In this document: piece by piece, positions 42,814 to 50,714 of the stretch
How the letters are laid out: each line of letters starts with the position of its first letter
Position numbering within the stretch: position 1 is the stretch's first letter
Origin: Bacteroidia bacterium
GTDB taxonomy: Bacteria > Bacteroidota > Bacteroidia > J057 > JADKCL01
Direction: 5' to 3'
NCBI GenBank assembly: GCA_020635905.1
Contig: JACJYV010000001.1
Coordinates: 1,116,001-1,180,000 of the forward strand
Length of the DNA stretch: 64,000 nt
Made by a program: the position numbers and the translations under genes
The notes under the pieces: model-generated
The model's input: the letters and a program-made list of their open reading frames with translations, nothing else
Told to the model about the DNA's origin: nothing
Database searches by the model: none

Positions 42814-43224
42814 ATGATGAAGCAATTGACACTTTTCGCCTGCCTGATAACTGGAATGCTGTTTTTGACTGTCAACGCCCAGGCCCAGGTTGCCGAAAAG
42901 GAGCACCAGACCACGGGCAAGAATTTCAAGGTGGTAACTGAGCGCAATGCAGAATATCCGGGCGGAAATGAGGCCATGTACATGTTTTTTTACAAAAACA
43001 TGGAGTTTCCCAAAGCAGCCCGCGAAAATAACATCACTGGCAAGGTCAATGTGTCTTTTCAGGTCGAGCCCGACAGCAGTACGAGCAACGTTTCAGCCAT
43101 GAACGACCTGGGCCATGGCACGGCCGAAGAAGCCGTAAGGTTGGTCAAATTGTTGAAATTTGCCCCTGCGATTCAGAATGGCAAAGCCATTCGGCAGAAT
43201 ATGATGGTGACCGTGATTTTCTGA
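42814..43224 (+). CDS. TonB C-terminal-domain protein lacking membrane anchor
   Basis: 136 residues. Cleavable signal peptide (LFACLITGMLFLTVNAQAQ) then a TonB C-terminal domain: AEYPGGNEAMYMFFYKNMEFPKAARENNITGKVNVSFQVE (read in parts), EEAVRLVKLLKFAPAIQNGK and VTVIF at the end. The YP.AR.N.I.G.V.V.F.V pattern is clear. True TonB has an uncleaved N-terminal helix and a Pro-rich linker; both are missing, so it is a secreted TonB-C domain of unknown partner. Converges on a T9SS gene, 1 bp away. Confidence 0.82.
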   Translation: MMKQLTLFACLITGMLFLTVNAQAQVAEKEHQTTGKNFKVVTERNAEYPGGNEAMYMFFYKNMEFPKAARENNITGKVNVSFQVEPDSSTSNVSAMNDLGHGTAEEAVRLVKLLKFAPAIQNGKAIRQNMMVTVIF

Positions 43225-43225
43225 A

Positions 43226-44872
43226 TCAGTCTGTCAACACCACTTTGAAGGTTTCCTGGCCCGAAGGGCCGCTAACCCGCAGAAAATACATCCCTGCGGG
43301 CATTCCCTGCAAATTCACTCCAATTTCCTGGTTATAAACCATTTCTGTTTTTTCCCAGATTAATTTACCCGCTGAATTCAACAGTTCAAGCTGGATTTCG
43401 CCCGGGTGAAGGCCGCCAATTCTGATCAGACTTTGGGCTGGGTTGGGGTACACCACCATTTCAGAACCTGGAGGAGGAGCATTTTCTTCCAAAGCAATGT
43501 ATCCCACAGCTATTTTAGCCACATACAGGTTGCGGGTATTTAGCTTTGGCTTAGTAATGCCACCAAAAACCCCGGTATTGCCATGAAAGTATCCTGCAGT
43601 GTAAATGCTGCCATGCCTGAAATCAAGCGCCCCACCGTAGGCCTGGGTGCAATACTGCTCCTGCCACAACAGCTGTCCGTTGGAATTGTATTTGGCTACC
43701 CGAACTTTCTGATTGGGGGAAGATTCATTGTGCTCACCCGAGAAATAAATATCTCCCGCAGGATCAATCGTGAGAAAGGGGCCGGAAATCAGCCAGCCAA
43801 CCATGGCCTGATCCCTGGCCCAAAGTGCATTTCCGTTGGGATCATATTTTACCAGGAAACAGCGGTCCAGATTGCCGGAATAACTCAGGGTATGGCCGCC
43901 AAAATCCGCGGTTCCATCAAACTGGCCTACGGCCAGGAGATTGCCCTGGGGGTCGATATCGCAGTGGAAAGCTTTGTCTGCATAACCAATTCCCCCGGCC
44001 CTTTTGGCCCAAACCAGGGTTCCATCCAATGTATAGCGGGCAATGAAAATGTCATTTCCGCCCGCCGACTGAAGGGTGGTGGTGCCAAGGGTAATACTGT
44101 TGGTAAAATAACCCGCAACATATAGCAGGCTGTCTCTGCAGGTTATGTCCTGGCCGACGGCTGATCCTGCGGCCCCTGGTCCGGTCTTGTGCCAAATCAG
44201 ATTACCATTGCCGTTAAATCTGCAAAGAATGGCGTCTGAACCTCCTGTTGAGTTCAGATTGAGATTGCCGATGGAGGCTGCACCCAGAAATTCTCCTGAG
44301 ACAAAAATATCTCCTTCAGGATTTTCGCCTGGAAATCCAGCGGGACCGATGGTAATTCCACTCAGAAATACGCCAGGCAGCCCCAGAGCCCATTTAAAAT
44401 TCCCTGCTGTATCATACCTGGCAATAAATCCGCCTGATTTAATAAGGGTAAAAACGGTATCTGAGTCAAACCTCAGGGAAGAAGTGGCGTCGCCTTGCCC
44501 ACAGATATAGACGTTCCCAAAGTCATCTGCAGCAATGCCTGTGGTGAAGGAGCTATTGCCACCATCGATATTTTTCAACCATTTGAAGGTTCCGTTGGTA
44601 TCATAACGGGCCAGGAAGGCATTTTTTCGTGCGGTACCCGTACTTCCCGCAAAAGCCGTTACCGTGTCAAAAGTAGCGGTTCGTTGAAAATCTCCCCCGA
44701 CATAAACTCCATCAAAAGGGTCGGTATTCACACGTATATAACTGATTTCCACGCCATTCCAGGAAGCCTGCGAAACCCATTGAAAATTGAGGTTTTGAGC
44801 CTGGGTAAAGCATGAAAAAGTCACAAAAAGCAGCAGCAGCAAGGAATAAACAAAGGTTGAAGGTTGTTTCAT
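43226..44872 (-). CDS. T9SS-exported beta-propeller (SBBP-repeat) protein
   Basis: 548 residues. N-terminal signal (LLLLLFVTFSCFTQAQ). Repeated strands of the SBBP type (AFLARYDTNGTFKWLKNIDGG; IARYTLDGTLVWAKRAGG; FLVKYDPNGNALWARD) form a likely seven-bladed propeller. The C-terminal ~75 residues are a type A sorting domain (VVYPNPAQSLIRIGG, LLNSAGKLIWEK, GMPAGMYFLRVSG), which marks export by the type IX secretion system and attachment at the surface. Function unknown. Confidence 0.88.
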   Translation of the reverse strand: MKQPSTFVYSLLLLLFVTFSCFTQAQNLNFQWVSQASWNGVEISYIRVNTDPFDGVYVGGDFQRTATFDTVTAFAGSTGTARKNAFLARYDTNGTFKWLKNIDGGNSSFTTGIAADDFGNVYICGQGDATSSLRFDSDTVFTLIKSGGFIARYDTAGNFKWALGLPGVFLSGITIGPAGFPGENPEGDIFVSGEFLGAASIGNLNLNSTGGSDAILCRFNGNGNLIWHKTGPGAAGSAVGQDITCRDSLLYVAGYFTNSITLGTTTLQSAGGNDIFIARYTLDGTLVWAKRAGGIGYADKAFHCDIDPQGNLLAVGQFDGTADFGGHTLSYSGNLDRCFLVKYDPNGNALWARDQAMVGWLISGPFLTIDPAGDIYFSGEHNESSPNQKVRVAKYNSNGQLLWQEQYCTQAYGGALDFRHGSIYTAGYFHGNTGVFGGITKPKLNTRNLYVAKIAVGYIALEENAPPPGSEMVVYPNPAQSLIRIGGLHPGEIQLELLNSAGKLIWEKTEMVYNQEIGVNLQGMPAGMYFLRVSGPSGQETFKVVLTD

Positions 44873-45019
44873 TTTTCAGGTGTTTGTGTTTAACTGACCT
44901 CAAATTGCAGAGAAGACAATCAACCAGAAACCGCGATTCACCCGATTCTTACCCGCCCAAAGGCAGTAAATATAAATAGATTTCTGTTTGGAAGCCCCTC
45001 AACCCAACCATCCAGGGCC

Positions 45020-45060
45020 TAACGACTCAGGACTAACGACTCACATCTAACGACTAAATT
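45020..45060. repeat. Heptamer repeat, TAACGAC family, 6 units
   Basis: taacgac, tcaggac, taacgac, tcacatc, taacgac, taaattc in exact 7-nt register, running into the stop codon of the next minus-strand gene at 45061. The remaining spacer back to 44873 shows no gene. Confidence 0.9.
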
Positions 45061-45561
45061 CTACTCATAATCTGAATAATCCGTGGTCGCTTTGGTCAAC
45101 TTGCCGGATTCGTCGTATTCCTTGATGGTATCTGTGTATTTACCGTGCTCATAGGAACCTGTCAGTTTGATGTTTCCGTTGGGGTAATACCAGGTAAATT
45201 CACCGTGGGGCTCGCCATTTTTGTAGGTGTATTCAGTGTAAAGGGAGCCGTCGGGATAATAGTCCTTAACCACACCACTGGGGTTGCCGAGTTCGTACAT
45301 GTATTCCATGTTGACCACCCCTTCTTTGGTGTACTTTTTATAGGGACCGTGCTTGCAAAACTGGCTGTCCTGCAAAACGTAATAAGTTTCCTTTAAAAAT
45401 TCAGGATCGTTGTCCCAGTAAGTCCGTTTATTGGCGGTTTCGATCTTTTTATCAGCTGGTTTTACGCCTTCCCGGGCCATTTCCTTTTTGCCGTCGCCGC
45501 ACCCGTACCAAAACAGGACAGCAAAGGCCAGAAAGCCAGATGAAAGAAAGAGTTGACGCAT
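45061..45561 (-). CDS. MORN-repeat lipoprotein (YwqK-like)
   Basis: 166 residues. Signal peptide with lipobox (FLAFAVLFWYGCGD). After a charged linker come about four MORN-variant units of ~22 residues: KHGPYKKYTKEGVVNMEYMYE, GVVKDYYPDGSLYTEYTYKNG, GEFTWYYPNGNIKLTGSYEHG and IKEYDESGKLTKATTDY. Such proteins are annotated as YwqK-family 'antitoxins', but that role is not shown here and no toxin is adjacent. A -7 box lies upstream. Confidence 0.82.
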   Translation of the reverse strand: MRQLFLSSGFLAFAVLFWYGCGDGKKEMAREGVKPADKKIETANKRTYWDNDPEFLKETYYVLQDSQFCKHGPYKKYTKEGVVNMEYMYELGNPSGVVKDYYPDGSLYTEYTYKNGEPHGEFTWYYPNGNIKLTGSYEHGKYTDTIKEYDESGKLTKATTDYSDYE

Positions 45562-45595
45562 CGATAGTCAGTTGATTCCGAATTCCAAATTTTTA

Positions 45596-45603
45596 CAAAT
45601 ATA
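45596..45603 (-). promoter_or_regulatory. Bacteroidota -7 box TATATTTG (minus strand)
   Basis: Reads TATATTTG on the minus strand, an exact TAnnTTTG match, 35 bp upstream of the MORN lipoprotein ATG. No good -33 box. Confidence 0.5.
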
Positions 45604-45622
45604 AAATTAATGAATAATTGAA

Positions 45623-45823
45623 TCAGGAAAAAACATAAGTATCCACCAAGTAATAAACAACTCCCGCCAGAACAGCCCAGGGAAGGTATTTGCGAATCAG
45701 ATACATGGTATCCAGAGGTTTACGGGTCTGCACATTGATCACCCTGCGGGCATTATTTTCCTCTTGCCCTTTGAACGATTCTCCAAAGCTGTAACGCCTG
45801 CGCTGATGATGGATATTTCTCAT
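45623..45823 (-). CDS. Small single-pass membrane protein, unknown
   Basis: 66 residues. Basic N-terminal half (MRNIHHQRRRYSFGESF) and one C-terminal transmembrane helix (YLPWAVLAGVVYYLVDTYVF), so probably tail-anchored with the basic part in the cytoplasm. No family recognised. Start ATG at 45823; no overlapping better frame. Confidence 0.6.
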   Translation of the reverse strand: MRNIHHQRRRYSFGESFKGQEENNARRVINVQTRKPLDTMYLIRKYLPWAVLAGVVYYLVDTYVFS

Positions 45824-45933
45824 GACGGTTCGGTTGGGTTTCTGATAAAGGTACGAAAATTTGTGCGGGATAGTCTGTCAGCCAGCTTTCAAAAGCAGGG
45901 ATTTGTTACACGGAATGCAGCATTTTTGCAAGT

Positions 45934-46695
45934 TTAATTCCCTTTTCCACCCATGGAATTCCAGCTGAAACCCACAGAAAGGTAATTCATACGTTGATTG
46001 AGGCCCGTGCCAAAGGAGAAGTCCAGTTGCAGGTTTTCACGCAGCAAATAAGTCATGCCTGCGTCAAAATTGGCTTCCAGCGCCCTGAAATTGACCCATT
46101 CGCCATAAGGTTCCACATAAATTCCCACTTTTTCCGTCACCCCCACCCCCAGGGCCATTGAATAGGTTCCGTCTCCCCTTCCGCTGCCAAAATAATTATA
46201 ACCCAGATTATAGCCCAGACTCAGATTTTCCCCAAAAGCATGGGAAACCAGCAACTTGTTGACCGTTCCAACGCAGTTTCCGGTCAGTTCGCGGGAACCT
46301 GTGGGAAAAACAACATGCGATAGCACGGCCACCTCACAATTGATATCCCCACGTTTCAGCAGTTGAATTTTGGTACCCAGTTCAAGGTCACTCACCCCCA
46401 TAGCCACCTCATTTCCCCCTTCCAGATGCTCAAACTGATTCACCAAACGCACCTCAAAACCCCTTACAGGCGCATACCTGAACAAAGTGGTGGGAGCCAG
46501 GATCTGTCGCTCCGTGTGCTGGGGCATTTCCCGAAAACACAACACCATGCCCGATTCGACCTGCAAACTCTGCCCTGGAATCACGGACGAACTCTCTGTT
46601 TGATCAGGACGATCTGTTTCAATGGTTTGAGATTGACTCTGAAAAATAATGGCAAAAAGAGCTAAAAACAGGATTAAGAGGGATTTCACTTTCAT
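45934..46695 (-). CDS. Outer-membrane beta-barrel transporter-like protein next to mntR
   Basis: 253 residues. Signal peptide LLILFLALFAIIFQSQSQ, then the TIETDRPDQTESSSVIPGQSLQVESG opening (read in parts) typical of the PF13557 'phenol MetA deg' transporter-like barrel family, followed by amphipathic strands to the C-terminus. It is divergent from mntR, and a palindrome that looks like an MntR operator lies between the two promoters, so it may be a metal-regulated outer-membrane channel. Substrate not known. Confidence 0.75.
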   Translation of the reverse strand: MKVKSLLILFLALFAIIFQSQSQTIETDRPDQTESSSVIPGQSLQVESGMVLCFREMPQHTERQILAPTTLFRYAPVRGFEVRLVNQFEHLEGGNEVAMGVSDLELGTKIQLLKRGDINCEVAVLSHVVFPTGSRELTGNCVGTVNKLLVSHAFGENLSLGYNLGYNYFGSGRGDGTYSMALGVGVTEKVGIYVEPYGEWVNFRALEANFDAGMTYLLRENLQLDFSFGTGLNQRMNYLSVGFSWNSMGGKGN

Positions 46696-46714
46696 TGAAC
46701 CAAATTTGTTAAGA

Positions 46715-46722
46715 CAAACATA
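46715..46722 (-). promoter_or_regulatory. Bacteroidota -7 box TATGTTTG (minus strand)
   Basis: Exact TAnnTTTG on the minus strand, 20 bp before the ATG of the outer-membrane protein. The palindrome at 46731-46746 lies about 10 bp upstream of it, where a bound repressor would block this promoter. Confidence 0.5.
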
Positions 46723-46730
46723 ATTAATTT

Positions 46731-46746
46731 TTTAGACTTATCTAAA
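46731..46746. promoter_or_regulatory. Probable MntR-type operator TTTAGA-N4-TCTAAA
   Basis: Perfect 6+6 inverted repeat (TTTAGA CTTA TCTAAA) midway between the divergent outer-membrane-protein and mntR genes. Length and half-site spacing suit DtxR/MntR dimers. A second inverted repeat, TTTGT-TAAG-ACAAA, lies at 46705-46718 and overlaps the minus-strand promoter. Confidence 0.6.
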
Positions 46747-46777
46747 TTTTTTATTCATACGTTCTGGTAATTATTTT

Positions 46778-46785
46778 TATATTTG
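46778..46785 (+). promoter_or_regulatory. Bacteroidota -7 box TATATTTG before mntR
   Basis: Exact TAnnTTTG match; transcription would start near 46792, about 13 nt before the mntR ATG. The operator-like palindrome ends 31 bp upstream, in the -33 region. Confidence 0.55.
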
Positions 46786-46804
46786 CATCAAATTTGATTT
46801 CGGC

Positions 46805-47461
46805 ATGAGCACTTTTACGGAGGAAAATTACCTGAAAGCCATTTACAAACTCGGTCACAGGGGCGAAGACTGGGTCAGCACCAATTCTCTGGCCGAAATT
46901 CTCAATACCAAAGCCTCCTCCGTGACTGACATGGTCAAAAAGCTGGCTGAAAAGGATTTCGTCAATTATAAGCCTTACACTGGGGTCAATCTAACGGCCA
47001 AAGGTCTGGAAATCGCGGTGGGAACCATTCGCAAGCACCGTTTATGGGAGGTTTTTCTGGTGGAAAGGCTGGATTTCAAATGGGATGAAGTACATGAAAT
47101 CGCTGAAGAACTGGAGCACATCAATTCAGATGAGTTGGTGCTCAGGTTGGAAAAATTTCTGGGCTATCCCAAATACGATCCCCATGGCGACCCCATTCCC
47201 GATCGCAACGGTAAGGTTTTGCACCACAAAAACCGGGTGCTTTCTGACCTGAAAATCAACGAGGAAGCCATCATCGTGGGAGTCAAGGAGCATGCGCCCA
47301 GCTTTCTGCAATACCTCGAAAAGCATAATCTGTTGCTGGGCACCCGCATCAAAGTGCGCAATAAATTTGAATTTGATCACTCCCTGGTGGTGGAAGTCAA
47401 AGGGATTGAAAACACTGTATCTCACCAGGTTGCAAAAAATCTGTATGTCGTCAATGAATAA
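46805..47461 (+). CDS. mntR: Metal-dependent repressor, MntR/DtxR family
   Basis: 218 residues. Winged helix FTEENYLKAIYKLGHR, then SSVTDMVKKLAEKDFVNY and LTAKGLEIA. Metal-binding and dimerisation domain with IRKHRLWEVFLVERLDF, DEVHEIAEELEHI (E-x-x-E-H pattern), LGYPKYDPHGDPIPDRNG. An SH3/FeoA-like C-terminal domain ends the protein. MntR-type members sense Mn(II) or Fe(II). It heads the uptake operon (binding protein gene overlaps its end), and the operator upstream suggests autoregulation. Confidence 0.9.
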   Translation: MSTFTEENYLKAIYKLGHRGEDWVSTNSLAEILNTKASSVTDMVKKLAEKDFVNYKPYTGVNLTAKGLEIAVGTIRKHRLWEVFLVERLDFKWDEVHEIAEELEHINSDELVLRLEKFLGYPKYDPHGDPIPDRNGKVLHHKNRVLSDLKINEEAIIVGVKEHAPSFLQYLEKHNLLLGTRIKVRNKFEFDHSLVVEVKGIENTVSHQVAKNLYVVNE

Positions 47462-48392
47462 AAATCTAACTATAAAAGGATATTTCAGCCTGATCCTGTT
47501 TGGTCTGGCTTTCAGCCTGATTTCCTGCCAGGGTGGCGGGACGAAGGAAAAATCGGGCAAACTCAATATCGTGTGCACCACGGGCATGATTGCCGACGCA
47601 GTGACCAATCTGGCGGGTGACCATGCCGAGGTATCGGCCCTCATGGGACCCGGGGTGGATCCCCACCTTTATAAAGCCACCCAGGGCGACCTGGCCCGGC
47701 TTACGGAAGCGGACATCATTTTTTACAACGGCCTGCACCTGGAAGGAAAAATGGCCGATGTATTTGAGAAATTAGCCCGCACCAAACCCACGATTGCCTT
47801 TTCCAACGGGGTCAATAAAGAACGGTTCCTCAATAATGCCAATTTTGCCGAATCCTTCGACCCCCACATCTGGTTTGACGTAAGCATCTGGACTGAAGCC
47901 GCGGCTTATGCAGCCACTGTATTACAAGAGCAAGACCCCGAACATGCAGCTGAATACCAGGCCAATGCAGACAAATTGTCCCGGGAATACAATGACCTGC
48001 ACCAATGGGTAAAGGACGAAATTGCCACCATTCCGCAGGAAGGAAGGGTGATGGTCACTGCGCACGACGCCTTTGAATACTTTGGCCGGGCTTATGAGAT
48101 TGAGGTTCGCGGGCTGCAGGGAATTTCAACCATGAGCGAATATGGCCTGCAGGACGTCACCAAACTGGTGGATTTTATCGTGGAACGAAAAATCAAAGCT
48201 GTGTTTGTGGAAAGCTCCGTGCCCCGAAAATCGCTGGAAGCCGTAGTCGAAGGCTGCAAAGCCCGCGGCCACGAAGTCAGCATTGGGGGAACCCTCTTTT
48301 CTGACGCCATGGGCGAAGCAAATTCTCCCGAAGGCACCTATCCCGGCATGGTGAAAGCCAATGTGAATACGATTGTAAACGCCCTGAGATAA
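47454..48392 (+). CDS. Metal ABC transporter substrate-binding lipoprotein (MntA/PsaA/ZnuA type)
   Basis: About 312 residues. Lipobox signal (FSLILFGLAFSLISCQGG). Cluster A-I binding protein: ligand His in GVDPHLYKATQGD, second His in FDPHIWFD, Glu in VFVESSVP and Asp in GGTLFSDAMGE. The H-H-E-D set, with FVESSVP as in PsaA/MntC, points to Mn(II) (or Fe) more than to Zn-specific ZnuA, which also has a His-rich loop absent here. Starts at 47454 overlapping the mntR stop (47445 also possible). A 199-bp repeat-filled gap precedes the ATPase gene. Confidence 0.88.
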   Translation: MNKNLTIKGYFSLILFGLAFSLISCQGGGTKEKSGKLNIVCTTGMIADAVTNLAGDHAEVSALMGPGVDPHLYKATQGDLARLTEADIIFYNGLHLEGKMADVFEKLARTKPTIAFSNGVNKERFLNNANFAESFDPHIWFDVSIWTEAAAYAATVLQEQDPEHAAEYQANADKLSREYNDLHQWVKDEIATIPQEGRVMVTAHDAFEYFGRAYEIEVRGLQGISTMSEYGLQDVTKLVDFIVERKIKAVFVESSVPRKSLEAVVEGCKARGHEVSIGGTLFSDAMGEANSPEGTYPGMVKANVNTIVNALR

Positions 48393-48591
48393 CAGACTAA
48401 GAGACAATTAGATAATAGATTAACAGACAATTAGATTTCAGATGATAGATAGCAACGCAAAACCAATCTGTAAGGCCGCGACAGGTCATGGCACCAACAT
48501 CAAGTGCGACAAAACTTCACCTCCCAACTAAAGACTCCAGACTAACGACTCCTCTCTAAAATCTCACATCTAATAATCTCACATCTAAAAA
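48393..48591. repeat. Heptamer-type repeats inside the metal-uptake operon
   Basis: Near 48395-48450 degenerate units (gactaag, agacaat, tagataa, taacaga) and at about 48530-48590 units ctaaaga, ctccaga, ctaacga, ctcctct, ctaaaat, ctcacat in mostly 7-nt register, reaching the ATPase start codon. Between them lies about 80 bp with no gene. This separates binding protein and ATPase genes. Confidence 0.75.
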
Positions 48592-49392
48592 ATGAAAAAC
48601 CCAATCATAGAAGTACACAACCTGACGGTCAGCTATAATAAGCGGCCCGTGCTGTGGGATGTGGACTACGAACTGCCCCCCGGGCAACTGATCGGGGTGC
48701 TGGGCCCCAATGGCTCGGGCAAAACCACCATGCTCAAGACCATCATGGGCCTGATCAGGCCCGACAGCGGCTTTGTGGAGGTCATGGGAAAAAAGCTTGA
48801 CGAAGTGCGTGACAAGGTCAGCTATGTGCCTCAGCGAGAGTCCGTTGACTGGGATTTTCCGGCCAATGTGATGGACGTGGTGCTGATGGGGCGCTATAAT
48901 CCCAAACATATGTTTCGTCGCCTGAGCAAGGAAGACCGCGAACTGGCCGTTGCCGCTTTGGAAAAAGTGAATATGCTTCCCTTTGCCGAACGGCAGATTT
49001 CCCAGCTTTCAGGCGGACAACAACAACGGGTTTTCATTGCCCGCGCCCTGGCGCGGCAGGCGGATTTGTACCTCATGGACGAACCTTTTGCAGGAGTGGA
49101 CGCGGCTTCTGAGGAATCCATTCTGGAATTGCTGACCGGGATGAAAGCCGAAGGCAAATCCATCATGGTGGTGCACCACGACCTGCAAACCGCACGCAAC
49201 TTTTTCGACTGGATTATCCTCCTGAACACCAGCCTGGTGGCTTCAGGGCCAGTCAACGAGGTCTTTACCGAACAAAACCTTCAGGCTGCTTATGGCGGCA
49301 AACTGACTGTCCTTTCCCAGATCGCGGACCTGGTGGCCAGCAAGGCTTTCCCCCTGCGGGAAAAAGGCCTTCAGGACCGCGAAAAACTGTAA
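48592..49392 (+). CDS. Metal ABC transporter ATP-binding protein
   Basis: 266 residues. Walker A GVLGPNGSGKTTML, Q-loop VPQRESVDWDFP (the V-P-Q-R-x-x-V-D-W pattern is typical of Mn/Zn importers), signature QLSGGQQQRVFIARALA, Walker B LYLMDEPFAGVD, and the H-loop in VVHHDL. ATPase subunit of the importer served by the lipoprotein upstream and the two permeases downstream (17 bp to the first). Confidence 0.93.
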   Translation: MKNPIIEVHNLTVSYNKRPVLWDVDYELPPGQLIGVLGPNGSGKTTMLKTIMGLIRPDSGFVEVMGKKLDEVRDKVSYVPQRESVDWDFPANVMDVVLMGRYNPKHMFRRLSKEDRELAVAALEKVNMLPFAERQISQLSGGQQQRVFIARALARQADLYLMDEPFAGVDAASEESILELLTGMKAEGKSIMVVHHDLQTARNFFDWIILLNTSLVASGPVNEVFTEQNLQAAYGGKLTVLSQIADLVASKAFPLREKGLQDREKL

Positions 49393-49408
49393 CCCGACCC
49401 CGAAAACC

Positions 49409-50695
49409 ATGAACTCATTGCTCGAATTCCTTTCCCTGGCTGACCCAAACGTACGTTTTGTGGTCCTGGGCTCGGTCTTGCTGGGCATGAGTTCAGCGGT
49501 GGTGGGTTGTTTTACCTTTTTGCGCAAGCGGGCTTTGCTGGGCGATGCCATCGCCCACTCCATTTTGCCAGGCATCTGCCTGGCTTTTATGGTCTCAGGG
49601 AGCAAAAATCCCTGGATTTTGCTGGCTGGCGCCGCCGTTTCAGGCTGGCTGAGTGTGGCCGCAATTGACATCATCACCCGCAAATCCAAACTCAAGCCAG
49701 ATACGGCAGTAGGATTGGTTTTGAGTGTGTTTTTTGGGGTGGGAATCCTGCTTTTGACCCACATTCAACACCAGGGAAACGCCTCTCAGGCTGGCCTGGA
49801 CAAATTTTTATTTGGGAAAGCCGCATCCATGACCAGCGAGGACGTACTTGTGTTTGGCGGGGTGGGAATGCTGCTTTTGCTGGTGGTAATTGCCTTTTAT
49901 AAAGAGTTTAAGCTGATCTCCTTCAATCCCGAATTTGCCAAAGTAATCGGCCTGCCTGTGGCCTTTCTCGAATTTTTGCTGGCCACGGTTACCGTGCTGG
50001 CGGTCGCAGTGGGCATTCAGGCTGTGGGCGTGGTGTTGATGGCGGCTCTGATCATCAGTCCTGCGGCAGCAGCCCGCTTCTGGACCGAGAAATTGGCGGT
50101 CATGATCGTGATTGCAGCCATTTTTGGGGCGCTTTCAGGGGTATTTGGCTCTTTCATCTCTTTCTCTGCACCTTCCATGCCCACCGGGCCCTGGATCGTG
50201 GTTGCACTGACTGTTTTTGTCATGATTTCCCTGCTATTTGCGCCGCAAAAGGGATTTGTGGCCCGCTGGCTGAGGGATGGCAACAACCATGAAAAGATTC
50301 TGACCGAAAATATCCTCAAAGCCCTGTACCAGATCGGGGAAAAAGCCAGAGACTTTGCCGGCAGCCGTGAACTGGCCGAAATCAGGGAACGGCGTGAATT
50401 TGGTCCCGGCGAATTGAAACGCGGATTGCGCATTCTGGCACGGCGCAAACTGGTGGTCGAGGCGGCCACAGGTTGGCGTCTGACCAGCCTCGGGCTGACT
50501 GAAAGCCGCAGGGTGGTGCGACTGCACCGCCTCTGGGAAATGTATCTGAAGGAAAAAATTCGCCTGAAGGAAGACCACGTTCACGCAGGTGCCGAGGCCA
50601 TTGAGCACATCATTACCCCTGAAATCGAACGCCTGTTGGAAGAAAAACTGGGTTTCCCCGAACGCGATCCCCACAACAGCGAAATTCCCAGGTAA
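49409..50695 (+). CDS. Metal ABC transporter permease fused to MntR-like domain
   Basis: 428 residues. Residues 1-290 are an ABC-3-family permease with eight or so helices (VVGCFTFLRKRALLGDAIAHS, LGVILLTHIQHQGN-like, VGVVLMAALIISPAAAARFW). Residues ~300-428 resemble DtxR/MntR: ILTENILKALYQIGEKA, ELKRGLRILARRKLV, WRLTSLGL, VRLHRLWEMYL, HAGAEAIEHIITPEIERLLEEKLGFPERDPHNSEIP (read in parts). The metal-site E-x-x-E-H and His of the regulator are kept. Fusion means the transporter itself may sense intracellular metal. Gap to the second permease is 19 bp. Confidence 0.88.
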   Translation: MNSLLEFLSLADPNVRFVVLGSVLLGMSSAVVGCFTFLRKRALLGDAIAHSILPGICLAFMVSGSKNPWILLAGAAVSGWLSVAAIDIITRKSKLKPDTAVGLVLSVFFGVGILLLTHIQHQGNASQAGLDKFLFGKAASMTSEDVLVFGGVGMLLLLVVIAFYKEFKLISFNPEFAKVIGLPVAFLEFLLATVTVLAVAVGIQAVGVVLMAALIISPAAAARFWTEKLAVMIVIAAIFGALSGVFGSFISFSAPSMPTGPWIVVALTVFVMISLLFAPQKGFVARWLRDGNNHEKILTENILKALYQIGEKARDFAGSRELAEIRERREFGPGELKRGLRILARRKLVVEAATGWRLTSLGLTESRRVVRLHRLWEMYLKEKIRLKEDHVHAGAEAIEHIITPEIERLLEEKLGFPERDPHNSEIPR

Positions 50696-50696
50696 C

Positions 50697-50714
50697 TGCA
50701 AACCGTAAACCGTT
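50697..50714. repeat. Heptamer units ending at a start codon
   Basis: ctgcaaa, ccgtaaa and ccgt(t) in 7-nt register, filling the gap between the two permease genes and ending at the ATG of the second. Confidence 0.8.
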
